Positions 8,259 through 18,916 of a stretch of DNA of 64,000 nucleotides are shown in pieces. Both the position numbers and the translations under genes were made by a program. Position 1 is the stretch's first letter. Each line of letters starts with the position of its first letter. The notes under the pieces are model-generated. The model saw nothing but the letters and a program-made list of their open reading frames with translations, had not been told where the DNA came from and ran no database searches. The DNA lies in the NCBI GenBank assembly GCA_937920495.1, contig CALEUQ010000027.1, positions 32,842 to 96,841 on the forward strand, given 5' to 3'. This stretch comes from an uncultured bacterium. GTDB lineage: Bacteria; Spirochaetota; UBA4802; UB4802.

Positions 8259-10343
8259 GTGCTTGACCAGAGTATTCAGTACTTAAAAGGTATTGGCCCA
8301 AAACGCGCACAACTTCTGAAGCAGGAAATGGGCATTGAAACTATAGAAGATTTACTCTATTTTTTGCCCAGGAAATATATTGACCGCTCAAATACTAAAT
8401 TAATCAAAGATTGTTTTGTTAATGACTATGTCACAGTTGCTGGAGTTATTAAAGAGGTAAAAATTTCAGGCCATCGACGTAAATTCCTTGAAGTTGTGAT
8501 AGACGATGGCAGCGATACATTATCAGGTGTTTTTTTTGGCGGCATACAGTATTTTCTCAAGCTTTTTGAAGTTGGTGATATGGTACTCTTTTCAGGCAAG
8601 GTGGATTACTACAACACCAAGCAGATAGCCCATCCGGAGTATGATTTTATTGGCGATAGTTCTGATGCTCTGCACACTGGCAGGATAGTGCCAATATATC
8701 CTTCAACAGAGACACTCAAAACACATGGATTCAACTCACGAGTGTTTAGAAAGATCATCCATAATGCACTTGAAATTACAAAGCAGCATATACAGGAACC
8801 CTTTGACAGTGAAATGGTCTATAGGTTGAAACTGATGCCGCTATCACAGGCTATACAGCAGATTCATTTTCCTGCCACCATGGATGAAGCACATCAGGCA
8901 CGTGTGCGGTTGGCATTTAACGAACTTTTTTTCCTTCAATATTACCTGCATCTTTCACGGCAATATATCAAAGAAACACAGAAACACTCAAAACCTGTTA
9001 TTAATGAATCCCTGTATAACCATTTTATACACACCTTACCATTTGCGCTTACCGATGATCAGAAAAAAGCTGTGCAGGAAATCATTAACGATTTAAATGC
9101 CGATTTCCCCATGAATCGTTTGTTACAGGGTGACGTTGGTTCCGGGAAAACAGTTGTTGCAATGATTGCAAGCATGGCGGTGGTTAGCCGCGGACAGCAG
9201 GTTGCCTTTATGGCACCAACCGAGATACTGGCTCAACAGCATTATACTACATTTAAAAAATTTGTTCCGGAATCAATACACGTACAGCTTCTTACCGGTT
9301 CAACCCCTGCAGTACATCGGAAAGCGATACTTTCAGGATTAAAGGAAGGTTCTGTCAATATACTTATTGGCACTCATGCATTGATTCAGGAATCGGTGCA
9401 ATTTGCCAATTTAGGTTTTATTATTATTGATGAGCAGCATCGCTTTGGAGTCAATCAACGTGCTAGCTTGCGCACAAAGGGTTATATGCCCGACCTTTTA
9501 GTTATGACAGCAACACCCATTCCCCGGTCACTATCGCTTACATTATATGGTGATTTGGATATTTCTATAATTAAGCAAAAGCCTGCAAACAGAATTCCTA
9601 TTACTACATTGGCATTCCCTGTATCAAAGATAGATGCAGTGTATCGTTCACTGGAAAAATATATGGATGAAGGCAGGCAGGTATATTACGTGCTTCCGTT
9701 AATTGAGGATTCAGAAAAGCTGGATTTAAAATCCGCCACAGCAACCTATGAACAACTTGTAGAACGTTTCCCTACAAAAAAAATTGCACTGTTACATGGC
9801 AAACTACCCAATGATGAAAAAGAAAAAATTATGCAGGAATTTAATAACCACACCATTGATCTTCTGGTAAGCACAACCGTCATTGAAGTAGGAATTGATG
9901 TTGCCAATGCATCCATTATTGTTATAGAACATGCAGAAAGGTTTGGTCTTTCACAGCTTCATCAGTTACGTGGTCGTGTGGGAAGAGGTGAACATAAATC
10001 CTTTTGTGTGTTGATGTATCCTGATGATATATCTCAGGAAAGCATGCACCGCATACATATTTTAACATCAACCGATGATGGTTTTGTTATTGCCGAAGAG
10101 GATTTAAAAATGCGCGGAGCAGGTGAATTCATTGGTACCCGCCAGCATGGCCAGGGGATTGCCTTTGAATTTGCTGATCCCATTAATGATTTTGAACTTA
10201 TCAAAATATCCCGTGAAGAAGCACAAAAGCAGGTTGAAAGATTAAAAGATATCCCGGCACTTTTTGAAAATATTAAACGAACACATGCAATGAACATACT
10301 GGAAGGATTAAGAAAAAAACATATACTGGCACTTCTTTCATAA
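8259..10343 (+). CDS. recG: ATP-dependent DNA helicase RecG
   Basis: 694 aa, normal family length; GTG start 2 nt after the preceding stop. RecG remodels stalled replication forks and branch-migrates Holliday junctions. Domains: N-terminal wedge/OB domain (about residues 1-170, with the KGIGPKRAQLL helix-hairpin-helix start), Walker A GDVGSGKT near residue 290, DEQHRFG near 390, TATPIPRSL, and GRVGRGEHKSFCVL in the second RecA-like lobe. Like mfd at the window start it is an SF2 fork/duplex translocase. Converges with the SEC-C gene with only 5 bp between stops. Confidence 0.97.
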   Translation: MLDQSIQYLKGIGPKRAQLLKQEMGIETIEDLLYFLPRKYIDRSNTKLIKDCFVNDYVTVAGVIKEVKISGHRRKFLEVVIDDGSDTLSGVFFGGIQYFLKLFEVGDMVLFSGKVDYYNTKQIAHPEYDFIGDSSDALHTGRIVPIYPSTETLKTHGFNSRVFRKIIHNALEITKQHIQEPFDSEMVYRLKLMPLSQAIQQIHFPATMDEAHQARVRLAFNELFFLQYYLHLSRQYIKETQKHSKPVINESLYNHFIHTLPFALTDDQKKAVQEIINDLNADFPMNRLLQGDVGSGKTVVAMIASMAVVSRGQQVAFMAPTEILAQQHYTTFKKFVPESIHVQLLTGSTPAVHRKAILSGLKEGSVNILIGTHALIQESVQFANLGFIIIDEQHRFGVNQRASLRTKGYMPDLLVMTATPIPRSLSLTLYGDLDISIIKQKPANRIPITTLAFPVSKIDAVYRSLEKYMDEGRQVYYVLPLIEDSEKLDLKSATATYEQLVERFPTKKIALLHGKLPNDEKEKIMQEFNNHTIDLLVSTTVIEVGIDVANASIIVIEHAERFGLSQLHQLRGRVGRGEHKSFCVLMYPDDISQESMHRIHILTSTDDGFVIAEEDLKMRGAGEFIGTRQHGQGIAFEFADPINDFELIKISREEAQKQVERLKDIPALFENIKRTHAMNILEGLRKKHILALLS

Positions 10344-10348
10344 AAAAT

Positions 10349-11050
10349 TTATTTTCCACAACAGTTTTTATACTTTTTTCCGCTACCACACGGACATGGA
10401 TCGTTTCGTCCAATTTCTGTACCAGTTTGTTGTTGAATAGCCTCAATTATATTCTTGTTATTCATTTTTTGTAAATTAAATATCTTTGCATGCTCCTTTA
10501 ATGCGATCTGCGTATCCCACATTACTTTCACAAAACCTGTTAATTTTTTCAGGAAAGTGGTATCATTGGCAAAATCCTCTTCCGACCACTTCTCTTCCAT
10601 GCCTACAACCAGGGCTTTCAGTAGATTAACATTGCCAATAAAAATTGAATAAATTTTATTGACTTTCTCGTTTTTCAGCATCTCATCTAACTGGCCTGTA
10701 GATAAATATTTTAAAAACGTCTCAGCACGCATAATGCTTGCTGTAACATACGCTACATAGGCTTCACGGGTTTTAATGTCAAAATCAGGCTGGTCAAGTT
10801 CATTGTTGTCAAAGCGCTGTAATCGTAACAGATAAAACCATAACGACTCAATCTGATCTGCAACTTCTTTATTTTCCAGTACTTGTTCAGTAAAAAAATC
10901 TTTTACTATCGACCGCAAGGTAAAATTGCCTGAAGATGCCTGTACTCCCAAAATAGCGGCCTTAAGATTATAGATATCTATTGGTATATTATTCTTATCC
11001 AGAATCTTTTTAAAATGTTCATCCCCTTTATACTGTTTAACCGTGAACAT
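10349..11050 (-). CDS. SEC-C zinc-motif protein
   Basis: 233 aa. The C-terminus is a canonical SEC-C motif, [15 protein letters not shown] (CXC-X8-CC), the zinc-binding element otherwise found at the SecA C-terminus and in many stand-alone proteins. The ~200-residue N-terminal part is helical and not recognised. RBS AAGG precedes the ATG. Third gene of ftsH / 554-aa protein / SEC-C, separated by 14 nt from the previous stop. The SecA of this window lacks a SEC-C tail. A role in protein quality control or secretion is possible but inferred. Confidence 0.75.
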   Translation of the reverse strand: MFTVKQYKGDEHFKKILDKNNIPIDIYNLKAAILGVQASSGNFTLRSIVKDFFTEQVLENKEVADQIESLWFYLLRLQRFDNNELDQPDFDIKTREAYVAYVTASIMRAETFLKYLSTGQLDEMLKNEKVNKIYSIFIGNVNLLKALVVGMEEKWSEEDFANDTTFLKKLTGFVKVMWDTQIALKEHAKIFNLQKMNNKNIIEAIQQQTGTEIGRNDPCPCGSGKKYKNCCGK

Positions 11051-11064
11051 ACCAGACCTTTATC

Positions 11065-12729
11065 TTACTTAAATATTGTCTTGTCTACATAGCGATTAAA
11101 AATTAATATTTGTTTCTGATTATACACCTGTAAGGCTTTTTGTTTTATAAATGATTTACGGTCCAACTTTTTCAATGTTTCTGGATTTAATGTCCCAAGA
11201 TATGCATCAATTTTTGCAACAAATTCGTCAATCTCAGAAAAATATTTTTTTGAAACCTGCCTTCTTATCAAATCCAGAGCATTAACACTATCAAACGGCA
11301 AATCTCTATTATTGATATTATTTTCCCACCATTCTAAAACAATTGTCTTTAAAAATTCGTATGGGACTAACTTTTTGATTTTCTTACCATCCCTTGAACT
11401 GAAACAGTACCCCTGTCCTGTTATCTGCATATCAGCTAAAAGCAAACGGAATACGGTATGTGGCCCCAAATGATAATAAAACAGCCATCGATCATTGTCA
11501 GAAATTTCAAAATACTCAATACTTTCATCTAAGATGGATACAATCTTTTTACTGATGAACTCGATAAAATCTTCAACAATATCATATATTTCTTTATCGA
11601 TAGTCAGCTTTAACAATGCCCTTCGCAATTCTGATCTAATCTGGTCATCTGTGAGTTTTGTTTTGGTATAATAGACCATATATTCAAGATCTTCCTTTTC
11701 TATATTCAATACATTCTCATCTATCGGTAAAATATATGGCTCGCGTGTATTCCATGGTTTTGTTCCTTTCACTGTAAATGGAACTTTGCTTTGTTGGGTA
11801 ACATATTCAGAGTGCGCTGAACTTTTACTGTCATCATTTTGTTCATGTGTGCGATAAATAGCAGAATCCGCAGATTGCTCTAACACATGAAAATTAGTTA
11901 CCCCTGATGTTTGTTGTATATCCTGTTTAAAAGAATCCAACTGATTATTATCTTTGTTAGAGATATTGAGTTCATTCAACAAACTTTGCACTGAATAAGA
12001 TTTATATTCATTGAACTGCAATTTTGATCTGATGTCTACATCAGCCAGATTATAATGCTGGGAAAGCAATCCTAAATGGTGAGCTATTAATTCCAAAAAA
12101 GTATCTGTTGCTTTACACAAACTATAACCTTCAACAATAATATCATTCAGTACCAAAGAAAGTTGCCTGCCACCGTCAGCAAAATTAAACACTGCAGATT
12201 GTTTTTCAAGTTCATTCCAATCTTTTTTTATAAGGCTATTGAATGCACGCAATAGGATATATATATCTTTGAGTACTATAAAGTCCAATCTGCTATCATC
12301 AGGATAATCATCCGGGAAATAAAGAGGGAAATCTTTGGTTGCTTTTCGTCTTAAACTTGCTTCATTAATTTCATTTAAAAATTTGTCTGTAAGAATTTCA
12401 ATATCTTCAACAATTTTAAATATTGAATATGAAGATTTTTTTATTACAGGAACTACCTGCTCGGGAACCTCAGTAATGTCCAATCGTGACCGTAAAAGCT
12501 TTGCCAATTCAATATGTCTGTGTATTCCATTTGAAATTCCACGTTTAAAAAACTTTGCTACTTCTGTTACATCTTTTTTGTCAGTGATTGGTTTTTTTTG
12601 TAGCGATGCTTCATCGAATGAACTATCAAGAGTGGGTTCTGCAAAATGTTTTACATGTCCTTTCTGAACTGTGTAATCTTTCTCGCTATCTATATCCTGC
12701 AATAACCTGTCGAGTTCATCATCTATCAT
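11065..12729 (-). CDS. Unrecognised 554-aa protein downstream of ftsH
   Basis: No family recognised. Soluble, with no signal or transmembrane segment. The N-terminal ~250 residues look helical, residues ~270-330 are polar and low in hydrophobics (a likely linker), and the C-terminal ~220 residues are helical again. RBS GAGGG lies 5 nt before the ATG. It starts 11 nt after ftsH stops and ends 14 nt before the SEC-C protein, so the three form one operon. Possibly a lineage-specific partner of FtsH. Confidence 0.75.
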   Translation of the reverse strand: MIDDELDRLLQDIDSEKDYTVQKGHVKHFAEPTLDSSFDEASLQKKPITDKKDVTEVAKFFKRGISNGIHRHIELAKLLRSRLDITEVPEQVVPVIKKSSYSIFKIVEDIEILTDKFLNEINEASLRRKATKDFPLYFPDDYPDDSRLDFIVLKDIYILLRAFNSLIKKDWNELEKQSAVFNFADGGRQLSLVLNDIIVEGYSLCKATDTFLELIAHHLGLLSQHYNLADVDIRSKLQFNEYKSYSVQSLLNELNISNKDNNQLDSFKQDIQQTSGVTNFHVLEQSADSAIYRTHEQNDDSKSSAHSEYVTQQSKVPFTVKGTKPWNTREPYILPIDENVLNIEKEDLEYMVYYTKTKLTDDQIRSELRRALLKLTIDKEIYDIVEDFIEFISKKIVSILDESIEYFEISDNDRWLFYYHLGPHTVFRLLLADMQITGQGYCFSSRDGKKIKKLVPYEFLKTIVLEWWENNINNRDLPFDSVNALDLIRRQVSKKYFSEIDEFVAKIDAYLGTLNPETLKKLDRKSFIKQKALQVYNQKQILIFNRYVDKTIFK

Positions 12730-12740
12730 ACAAACCCTCT

Positions 12741-14663
12741 TTATGTTGGAATTACTTCTTTATCATCCAACAAAGGTTTTTGTGATGCTTTCTTTTTAAT
12801 TTTTTCTGATTGTGGTTCTTCTTCAGGCTGCTCAGGAGTTTCACCATTATGAATAGGTGGCAATGGTTCACCCTTCATTAAAAGTTCAATTTCCTGGGCA
12901 TTCAGTGTTTCACGCTCTATAAGGTTTGTTGCAATCAACTCAAATTTGTCACTGTGTTCTTGTAAAAGATTTATAGCTCTGTCCCTGCAGCTGGTGACGA
13001 TATTATGAACTTCCTTATCAATAAGCTGTGCTGTTTCTTCACTGTAATCTCTATGCTGAGCTATCTCACGAGCTAAAAATATCTGTTCTGTCTTTTTGCC
13101 AAACGCAAGCGGCCCCAATGTTTCACTCATTCCCCACTCACACACCATACGGCGGGCAATATCAGTAGCACGCTCGATATCATTGCTTGAACCTGTAGTA
13201 ACCTGGCCAAATTTCATCTTTTCAGCAACATGGCCGCCAAATAAAATTGTGATCTGATTGAGCCAGTATTCCCTGTTATGCAAATGGCGTTCTTCTTTGG
13301 GTAAATGCATAGTTAACCCTAAGGCCCTTCCACGTGGAATAACTGTTACCTTATGTACAGGATCAGCTCCGGTCAGTATACCCAGCAACGCATGCCCGGC
13401 CTCATGGTAGGCAATAACCTTTTTTTCTTCGGCAGAAATGAGCACCGATTTACGCTCAGGACCCATCAATACTTTATCCTTGGCATCTTCCATCTCAAGC
13501 ATGCCCACACGCTTCTTATTCCGTCGTGCAGCCAGTAGCGCTGCTTCATTCACAAGATTTGCAAGGTCAGCTCCAGTAAAACCGGGTGTACCACGAGCAA
13601 TAACCTTTAAATCCACATCTTTTGCCAATGGAATTTTACGAGTATGAACTGCTAATATTTTTTCCCTTCCTTTTATATCAGGTATATCAACCACAACCTG
13701 GCGGTCAAAACGGCCAGGCCTGAGCAACGCAGGGTCAAGCACATCAGGTCTGTTGGTTGCAGCAATAATAATAACACCTTCGTTTGTTTCAAATCCATCC
13801 ATTTCAACAAGGAGCTGATTCAGCGTTTGTTCACGTTCATCATGCCCACCACCAAGTCCAGCACCACGAAGCCTGCCAACAGCATCTATCTCATCAATGA
13901 ATATGATGCAGGGTGCATTACGTTTACCCTGTTCAAAAAGGTCTCTTACCCGCGAAGCACCAACACCAACAAACATCTCCACAAAATCAGAACCGCTGAT
14001 GGAAAAAAATGGCACACCAGCCTCGCCTGCTACAGCGCGTGCAAGCAGCGTTTTACCTGTACCCGGAGGCCCTACCAGAAGCACCCCTTTGGGTATCTTG
14101 GCACCTATGGTAATGAATTTCTTAGGGTCTTTCAAAAATTCAATGATTTCCTGAAGTTCCACTTTGGCTTCATCCACACCTGCAACATCAGCAAATGTTA
14201 CTTTATTTTTTGTTTCAGGCTGTAATTTGGCCCGCACCTTGCCAAAACTCATTGCCTTGTTGCCGGTAGACTGTATCTGGCGAATCATAAAAAACCAGAT
14301 AAATCCAAAGAAAAGAAGCCACGGCAAAAAATTAAGCAGCCCCTTCCAGAAGAGGTTATCATCAGCTTCTTCGCCTTTAATTTCAACTTTATTGCTAATA
14401 AGTGTCTTTATTAAATCAGGATCCTGGTATGGTATAATTGTCTCAAAAAGATAGACTTTATCGCCCTTGGTAAATGTACCTTCTATCTTTTTGCCATTAA
14501 CTATCGTAACCGATTTAACCTTGTTTTCATACACTTTCTTTATAAAATCACTATATTGCAGCTGCTCAACTTTTTGTGTATTTATATCATTCATTCTGAA
14601 TATGGCGATAGCAAGTAGCGCTATAAGCAAAAGCAGAGCAACCTGTTTAGCAGCTTTATTCAT
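12741..14663 (-). CDS. ftsH: ATP-dependent zinc metalloprotease FtsH
   Basis: 640 aa, normal length. Membrane-anchored AAA+ protease that degrades misfolded and regulatory membrane and cytosolic proteins. Two transmembrane helices (about residues 5-23 and 109-127) flank the periplasmic domain. Walker A GPPGTGKT 198-205, FIDEID Walker B near 255, SRH region [19 protein letters not shown] 302-320, and zinc site HEAGH 420-424. RBS GGGAG before ATG. Follows tilS, a neighbour pair common in bacteria. The C-terminal tail is Pro/Glu/Lys-rich. Confidence 0.97.
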   Translation of the reverse strand: MNKAAKQVALLLLIALLAIAIFRMNDINTQKVEQLQYSDFIKKVYENKVKSVTIVNGKKIEGTFTKGDKVYLFETIIPYQDPDLIKTLISNKVEIKGEEADDNLFWKGLLNFLPWLLFFGFIWFFMIRQIQSTGNKAMSFGKVRAKLQPETKNKVTFADVAGVDEAKVELQEIIEFLKDPKKFITIGAKIPKGVLLVGPPGTGKTLLARAVAGEAGVPFFSISGSDFVEMFVGVGASRVRDLFEQGKRNAPCIIFIDEIDAVGRLRGAGLGGGHDEREQTLNQLLVEMDGFETNEGVIIIAATNRPDVLDPALLRPGRFDRQVVVDIPDIKGREKILAVHTRKIPLAKDVDLKVIARGTPGFTGADLANLVNEAALLAARRNKKRVGMLEMEDAKDKVLMGPERKSVLISAEEKKVIAYHEAGHALLGILTGADPVHKVTVIPRGRALGLTMHLPKEERHLHNREYWLNQITILFGGHVAEKMKFGQVTTGSSNDIERATDIARRMVCEWGMSETLGPLAFGKKTEQIFLAREIAQHRDYSEETAQLIDKEVHNIVTSCRDRAINLLQEHSDKFELIATNLIERETLNAQEIELLMKGEPLPPIHNGETPEQPEEEPQSEKIKKKASQKPLLDDKEVIPT

Positions 14664-14832
14664 ATAATCTCCCGTGGTTATTTGTGATGATTAAAAGTTT
14701 TGCATACATCATACTATAGTCTTTACTTACAAGATACTACAATTACCGAAATACTCAAATAAATTTATTATTGCCTTCCTGACTTTTAGTGTGTAATCAG
14801 GATAAAAGCCGGTTGGCTTACATCGGTAGCTA

Positions 14833-16266
14833 CTATATTACAGTATTATTACTCCAGTAATGGATAACAAGCATTTTTTGGCCAGCTTCAGGCAAAAAAG
14901 CGTATGAAACTATAGGGTTTGCTGCGCCTGCCACATCACACAATACCGCAGCTATCTGATCATCTACAACAATCAGTGGTACCAGCTTTTTTTGTTCCGG
15001 AGTAAGCTTATAATCAATGTACAGGCGTTTTAGCGTTCGCGTACCAGCTTTCCGTGCAATTGTATCGTGCGGTCGTTTATTTCGGATAACAATCTGGTCG
15101 CATCCAGTAAAGCGCAATACTATTGTATTACTGCCATAGGATTGCACATTCATTGTATCAGTAACAGCGCATTGAACGGTTATACCGGCCTGTGTTATGT
15201 CAACCGTTTCTCCAGGCTTAAGTGTATATTCATAGTTACTATCGCCCACACGTAAAGGATTAGAAGAAAAAATCAGAAACGATGTGCCATTATAGTAGCG
15301 CCTGTATATATAGATTCCTTTTGCTTCAAATAGGGTGATATTCTTTTTCTTTGAGTTTTGTGCACGATACAATGCATCCAGAATATCCGCATCAACATAT
15401 TGTGCAAGATAGTTACTGATAATATATGCACAGTAAAATTTAAAGATGTATTCACTATGCAAAATTGCCTTTTCCTGCACCTGCACATAGCCAGGCTTTT
15501 GATTAATAAATCCAGGGTAAAGAGTATGCATCAGGACATTAATACTCTGTTGGGCATCGCGTGCCTGCTTTTGAAGATGTAACAGTGCATCATCATAATG
15601 CGGGAAACGTTTTTTTATAACAGGGATTACATTATGGCGTACATAATTTCTTAGATATGTGCAGTCATCATTGGTATGGTCATACCGAAATGATAATGCA
15701 TTATCGTGAAGATATTGATACACTTCATCCTGTGACAGCACCAGCAATGGCCGTATGATTGATTCTCGCTTCAATGCTATTGCCTGTAAGCCTGACAATC
15801 CAGTGCCCTGAAACAGGCGCATCAGCAACGTTTCTGCCTGATCGTCTTTGGTATGTGCGGTTGCAATCTTAGTATAACCGTAGAGCTGTGCCAGTGTGTG
15901 TAACCGTGTATAGCGGTATTCACGCGCCTGTTGCTCAAAGCTTTTCCCCTGTACTTTTTGCCTGTGAAAATCAAATCGTTCTATGAAAGCGTCAATGCCA
16001 TACCGTGAAGCCAGATTAATTATAAAGAGAAGATCTTGAAACGATTCCTCACCTCGCACCTTATGGTCAAGGTGATAGATAGCAATTGTACATCCAAGTT
16101 GCAATTGCAACGTATAAAGTATATGTAATAGCGCCATTGAATCCTTACCAGCAGAGACCGATACTAAAATTCTATCACCGGCAGTTATCAGGTTATTTTC
16201 TTTTATGAATCGATACACTTTTTGTAATGTGCTATCCATACGATAATGATTATATCTTGATGCCAC
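14833..16266 (-). CDS. tilS: tRNA(Ile)-lysidine synthetase TilS
   Basis: 477 aa. Ligates lysine to C34 of tRNA-Ile(CAU), switching it from AUG to AUA reading. The PP-loop is SAGKDS (usual form SGGxDS); the TilS signature HTKDDQAETLLMRL and the downstream GTGLSGL match the family, and the C-terminal region with RPHDTI fits the TilS C-domain. GTG start with AAGGA 7 nt upstream; an ATG ten codons later is the alternative. A tRNA-CAU with Ile2-like acceptor pairs lies in this window at 32094-32167. Upstream is the second copy of the dispersed repeat. Confidence 0.93.
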   Translation of the reverse strand: MASRYNHYRMDSTLQKVYRFIKENNLITAGDRILVSVSAGKDSMALLHILYTLQLQLGCTIAIYHLDHKVRGEESFQDLLFIINLASRYGIDAFIERFDFHRQKVQGKSFEQQAREYRYTRLHTLAQLYGYTKIATAHTKDDQAETLLMRLFQGTGLSGLQAIALKRESIIRPLLVLSQDEVYQYLHDNALSFRYDHTNDDCTYLRNYVRHNVIPVIKKRFPHYDDALLHLQKQARDAQQSINVLMHTLYPGFINQKPGYVQVQEKAILHSEYIFKFYCAYIISNYLAQYVDADILDALYRAQNSKKKNITLFEAKGIYIYRRYYNGTSFLIFSSNPLRVGDSNYEYTLKPGETVDITQAGITVQCAVTDTMNVQSYGSNTIVLRFTGCDQIVIRNKRPHDTIARKAGTRTLKRLYIDYKLTPEQKKLVPLIVVDDQIAAVLCDVAGAANPIVSYAFLPEAGQKMLVIHYWSNNTVI

Positions 16267-16580
16267 GAGTTATTCCTTAAAATTATTCCCTCTTTCTGGA
16301 TTTTTGGGAAATAAGATTATCCATCAAAAAAGTATTTCATATGTGCGTTAATTCCTTATGCATAAAAAACTATTCTGGCAATAATATCATTGCATAAAAA
16401 GACTGTTTCAATAAAAAAACCGCAGAATTTTGTGTTCAGGGATAAATAGTGATTGCATCATTAACTATAGTGTATCATTTTGTAAATCCTTTCAAAGCAA
16501 TAATTATGCTATTGACCTTGCAGACAACGTAGTATACAATATTGTTCAAAATAATCCTTTTTTATTAGGAGATAGTTACT
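16267..16580. other. 314-bp divergent intergenic region with repeat copy 2
   Basis: Between tilS (-) and the phosphomutase gene (+). Contains the dispersed repeat at 16283-16405; the rest is AT-rich with no gene seen. Confidence 0.6.
16283..16405 (+). repeat. Dispersed intergenic repeat, copy 2 (~123 bp)
   Basis: Second copy of the element at 5231-5353, same orientation. It ends 16 bp from the tilS start codon, so it probably overlaps the tilS leader or promoter. Confidence 0.75.
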
Positions 16581-18326
16581 ATGGATATCATCATTCAAAA
16601 ACGAATAGAACAATGGCAAAAGCCTCCGTTTGATACTAACACTATAAATGAAATAAAACAGCTTGTTGAACAGAACAATGAAAAAGAACTCTACGAGCGT
16701 TTCTACACCATACTGGAGTTTGGCACAGGTGGACTGCGCGGCATTATTGGTGCAGGTACCAATCGAATGAACATTTATACTGTAGGTATGGCAACGCAAG
16801 GCCTGGCACACTACATTGTGCAGAAAGGCAATGCTCACAAAGGTGTGGTAATAGCTTATGACTCACGCAGGATGTCAGATGTGTTTTCAAAAGAAGCTGC
16901 TTCTATTTTAGCTGGCAATGGCATTAAAGTATATCTTTTTAACGATATAATGCCTACACCAATCTGTTCATTTGCAATACGTCAGTACAATGCAACAGCA
17001 GGTATTGTGATTACAGCCAGCCATAACCCGCCAGAGTATAACGGATATAAGGTGTACTGGGAAGATGGCGGTCAGGTTGTTCCACCGCAGGATAAAGAAA
17101 TAATAAATGAAGTTGCAAAGATTCAGGATATCACTCAAATTAAAAAAATGAATTTTGATGAAGCCTTAGCTGCTGGCATTATATCTATTGTGGGAGATGA
17201 GATCATTGAAAGCTATTCACAAAAACTTTCACAGATACGGTTTAAATCCGATGAACTATCGCCCATACATATTGTATATACACCACTACATGGAACCGGT
17301 TATCGTATTGTACCACACATATTACAAAGATTTGGTTTTCCCAATGTTCACACAGTTGAAACGCAGGCAATCCCTGATGGCAACTTCCCCACTGTCAAAT
17401 CACCCAATCCAGAAGAACCTGAAGCCCTTACAAAGGCAATTGAGCTTGCACAACACGTCAATGCGGATATAGTGCTTGCAACTGATCCTGATGCAGACCG
17501 TATGGGCGTAGCATTTAAAGATGACAGTGGACAGTATGTACTCATTAATGGAAATCAGATAGGCAGTATGCTTTTATACTATATACTTTTACGGTTGAAA
17601 GAACAAAGTAAGCTACCACAAAATGGCTTTATAGTAAAAACTATCGTTACCACCGACCTGCAGCAGGAAATTGCAGATCATTTTAATGTCACAATTGAAA
17701 ATGTTCTCACAGGATTTAAATGGATTGCAAAAAAAATGAAGGATTATGAAGGTATTCGTACGTTTATCTTTGGTGGTGAAGAAAGCTACGGATATCTGCC
17801 CCTTGATTTTGTGCGTGATAAAGATGCAGTAAGTTCCTGCTACTTCTTTGCCGAGATGACCCACTGGCTTTACACACACAACAAAACACTGAAAGACTTT
17901 TTATATGAAATATACACGCAGTTTGGCTACTACAACGAAAAACTTGTGTCGCTCACATTAAAAGGTGTTGAAGGCATTCATAAGATACAATCCATCATGA
18001 AACATTTCCGGGCCAATCCACCAGAGCAACTGTCTGGCACAAAGGTTGCCACAATTCTTGACGTCAAGCAGGGAACAATTACTGACCTCATAAAAGGCAC
18101 CACAACACCGGTGGATTTGCCTTCATCAGATGTGCTGCAATTTACCCTGGAAAACGGCTCCAGGGTTACCATGCGTCCTTCAGGAACCGAACCTAAAATT
18201 AAATTTTATTTTAGCTCACATAAAAAGGGCAAGGACATCAAACAGCTGGAAAAGGAAGTGGCTCAATATAACGAAGCACTTGCCAGCGAATTATTGCATA
18301 CAATTGAATCAGTAATTAATAAATAA
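16581..18326 (+). CDS. Phosphoglucomutase/phosphomannomutase (alpha-D-phosphohexomutase)
   Basis: 581 aa, the size of the PgcA/PGM2-like class. Interconverts hexose 1- and 6-phosphates through a phosphoserine. Phosphoserine loop TASHNP (Ser147), metal loop DPDADRMG, sugar-specificity loop GGEESYGY and phosphate-binding loop RPSGTEPKIKF are all present. AGGAG lies 9 nt before the ATG in a leader containing GATAGTTAC, a near-match to the repeated word described below. Single gene, convergent with ybeY. Glucose versus mannose preference cannot be told from sequence alone. Confidence 0.93.
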   Translation: MDIIIQKRIEQWQKPPFDTNTINEIKQLVEQNNEKELYERFYTILEFGTGGLRGIIGAGTNRMNIYTVGMATQGLAHYIVQKGNAHKGVVIAYDSRRMSDVFSKEAASILAGNGIKVYLFNDIMPTPICSFAIRQYNATAGIVITASHNPPEYNGYKVYWEDGGQVVPPQDKEIINEVAKIQDITQIKKMNFDEALAAGIISIVGDEIIESYSQKLSQIRFKSDELSPIHIVYTPLHGTGYRIVPHILQRFGFPNVHTVETQAIPDGNFPTVKSPNPEEPEALTKAIELAQHVNADIVLATDPDADRMGVAFKDDSGQYVLINGNQIGSMLLYYILLRLKEQSKLPQNGFIVKTIVTTDLQQEIADHFNVTIENVLTGFKWIAKKMKDYEGIRTFIFGGEESYGYLPLDFVRDKDAVSSCYFFAEMTHWLYTHNKTLKDFLYEIYTQFGYYNEKLVSLTLKGVEGIHKIQSIMKHFRANPPEQLSGTKVATILDVKQGTITDLIKGTTTPVDLPSSDVLQFTLENGSRVTMRPSGTEPKIKFYFSSHKKGKDIKQLEKEVAQYNEALASELLHTIESVINK

Positions 18327-18371
18327 AAGACACAAATTGTTCATCAAGTTTATTTTGCAAATGATACAGTA

Positions 18372-18404
18372 CACACCTTAGCCGCCAGGCATGGCAAAGG
18401 TGTG
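18372..18404. terminator. Hairpin between convergent genes
   Basis: Stem CACACCTT / AAGGTGTG (18372-18379 and 18397-18404) enclosing a smaller GCC/GGC helix. No T-tract follows on +, so a terminator function is uncertain. Confidence 0.4.
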
Positions 18405-18454
18405 CTGCATCATTAATACAAAAATATTACGTAACAATGTGCTCATACAGCCTG

Positions 18455-18916
18455 TTATTTCAATAATTGGCCAAAAATCTTTTCCATTACTTCTTCTTCT
18501 TTCTTCTGCATTATCCTTTTTTTATATGCAGATTGTTCATGGTCATACCCTATAAGGTGTAGCAGGCCATGTACCAGTAAACGCATCAGTTCTTCCTTCA
18601 GTGTGACGCCATATTCACCGGCTTGTCGTTGTGCAGTATCAAGTGAAATAAAAATATCTCCCAGATGTTCTTTTATGGCACCCTGTGGCATTGGCGCTTC
18701 TCGGTAGGCAAATGATATGACATCAGTTGGGCCTTCCTTTTGGCGGTAGGTTTTATTTATATGAGCTATGGTTTCATCATCAGTCAAAATGACTGTTACA
18801 ATAACATTATTAATTTCCAGATAGTTCAAAGTAAACGCTATAATCTTTTTGCAAAATATAGTAATGCCCCGGGGCACTGCGGTATGCTCGCTTTCAACAT
18901 TAACCTTGATTGCCAT
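18455..18916 (-). CDS. ybeY: Endoribonuclease YbeY
   Basis: 153 aa. Zinc-dependent endoribonuclease in 16S rRNA 3'-end maturation and ribosome quality control. The family motif HGLLHLIGYDH gives the three zinc-binding histidines (HX3HX5H). The start overlaps the end of the 7TM-HD gene by 17 nt. Last gene of aspS-phoH-pgpH-ybeY; phoH/HD/ybeY adjacency is widespread in bacteria. Confidence 0.96.
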   Translation of the reverse strand: MAIKVNVESEHTAVPRGITIFCKKIIAFTLNYLEINNVIVTVILTDDETIAHINKTYRQKEGPTDVISFAYREAPMPQGAIKEHLGDIFISLDTAQRQAGEYGVTLKEELMRLLVHGLLHLIGYDHEQSAYKKRIMQKKEEEVMEKIFGQLLK

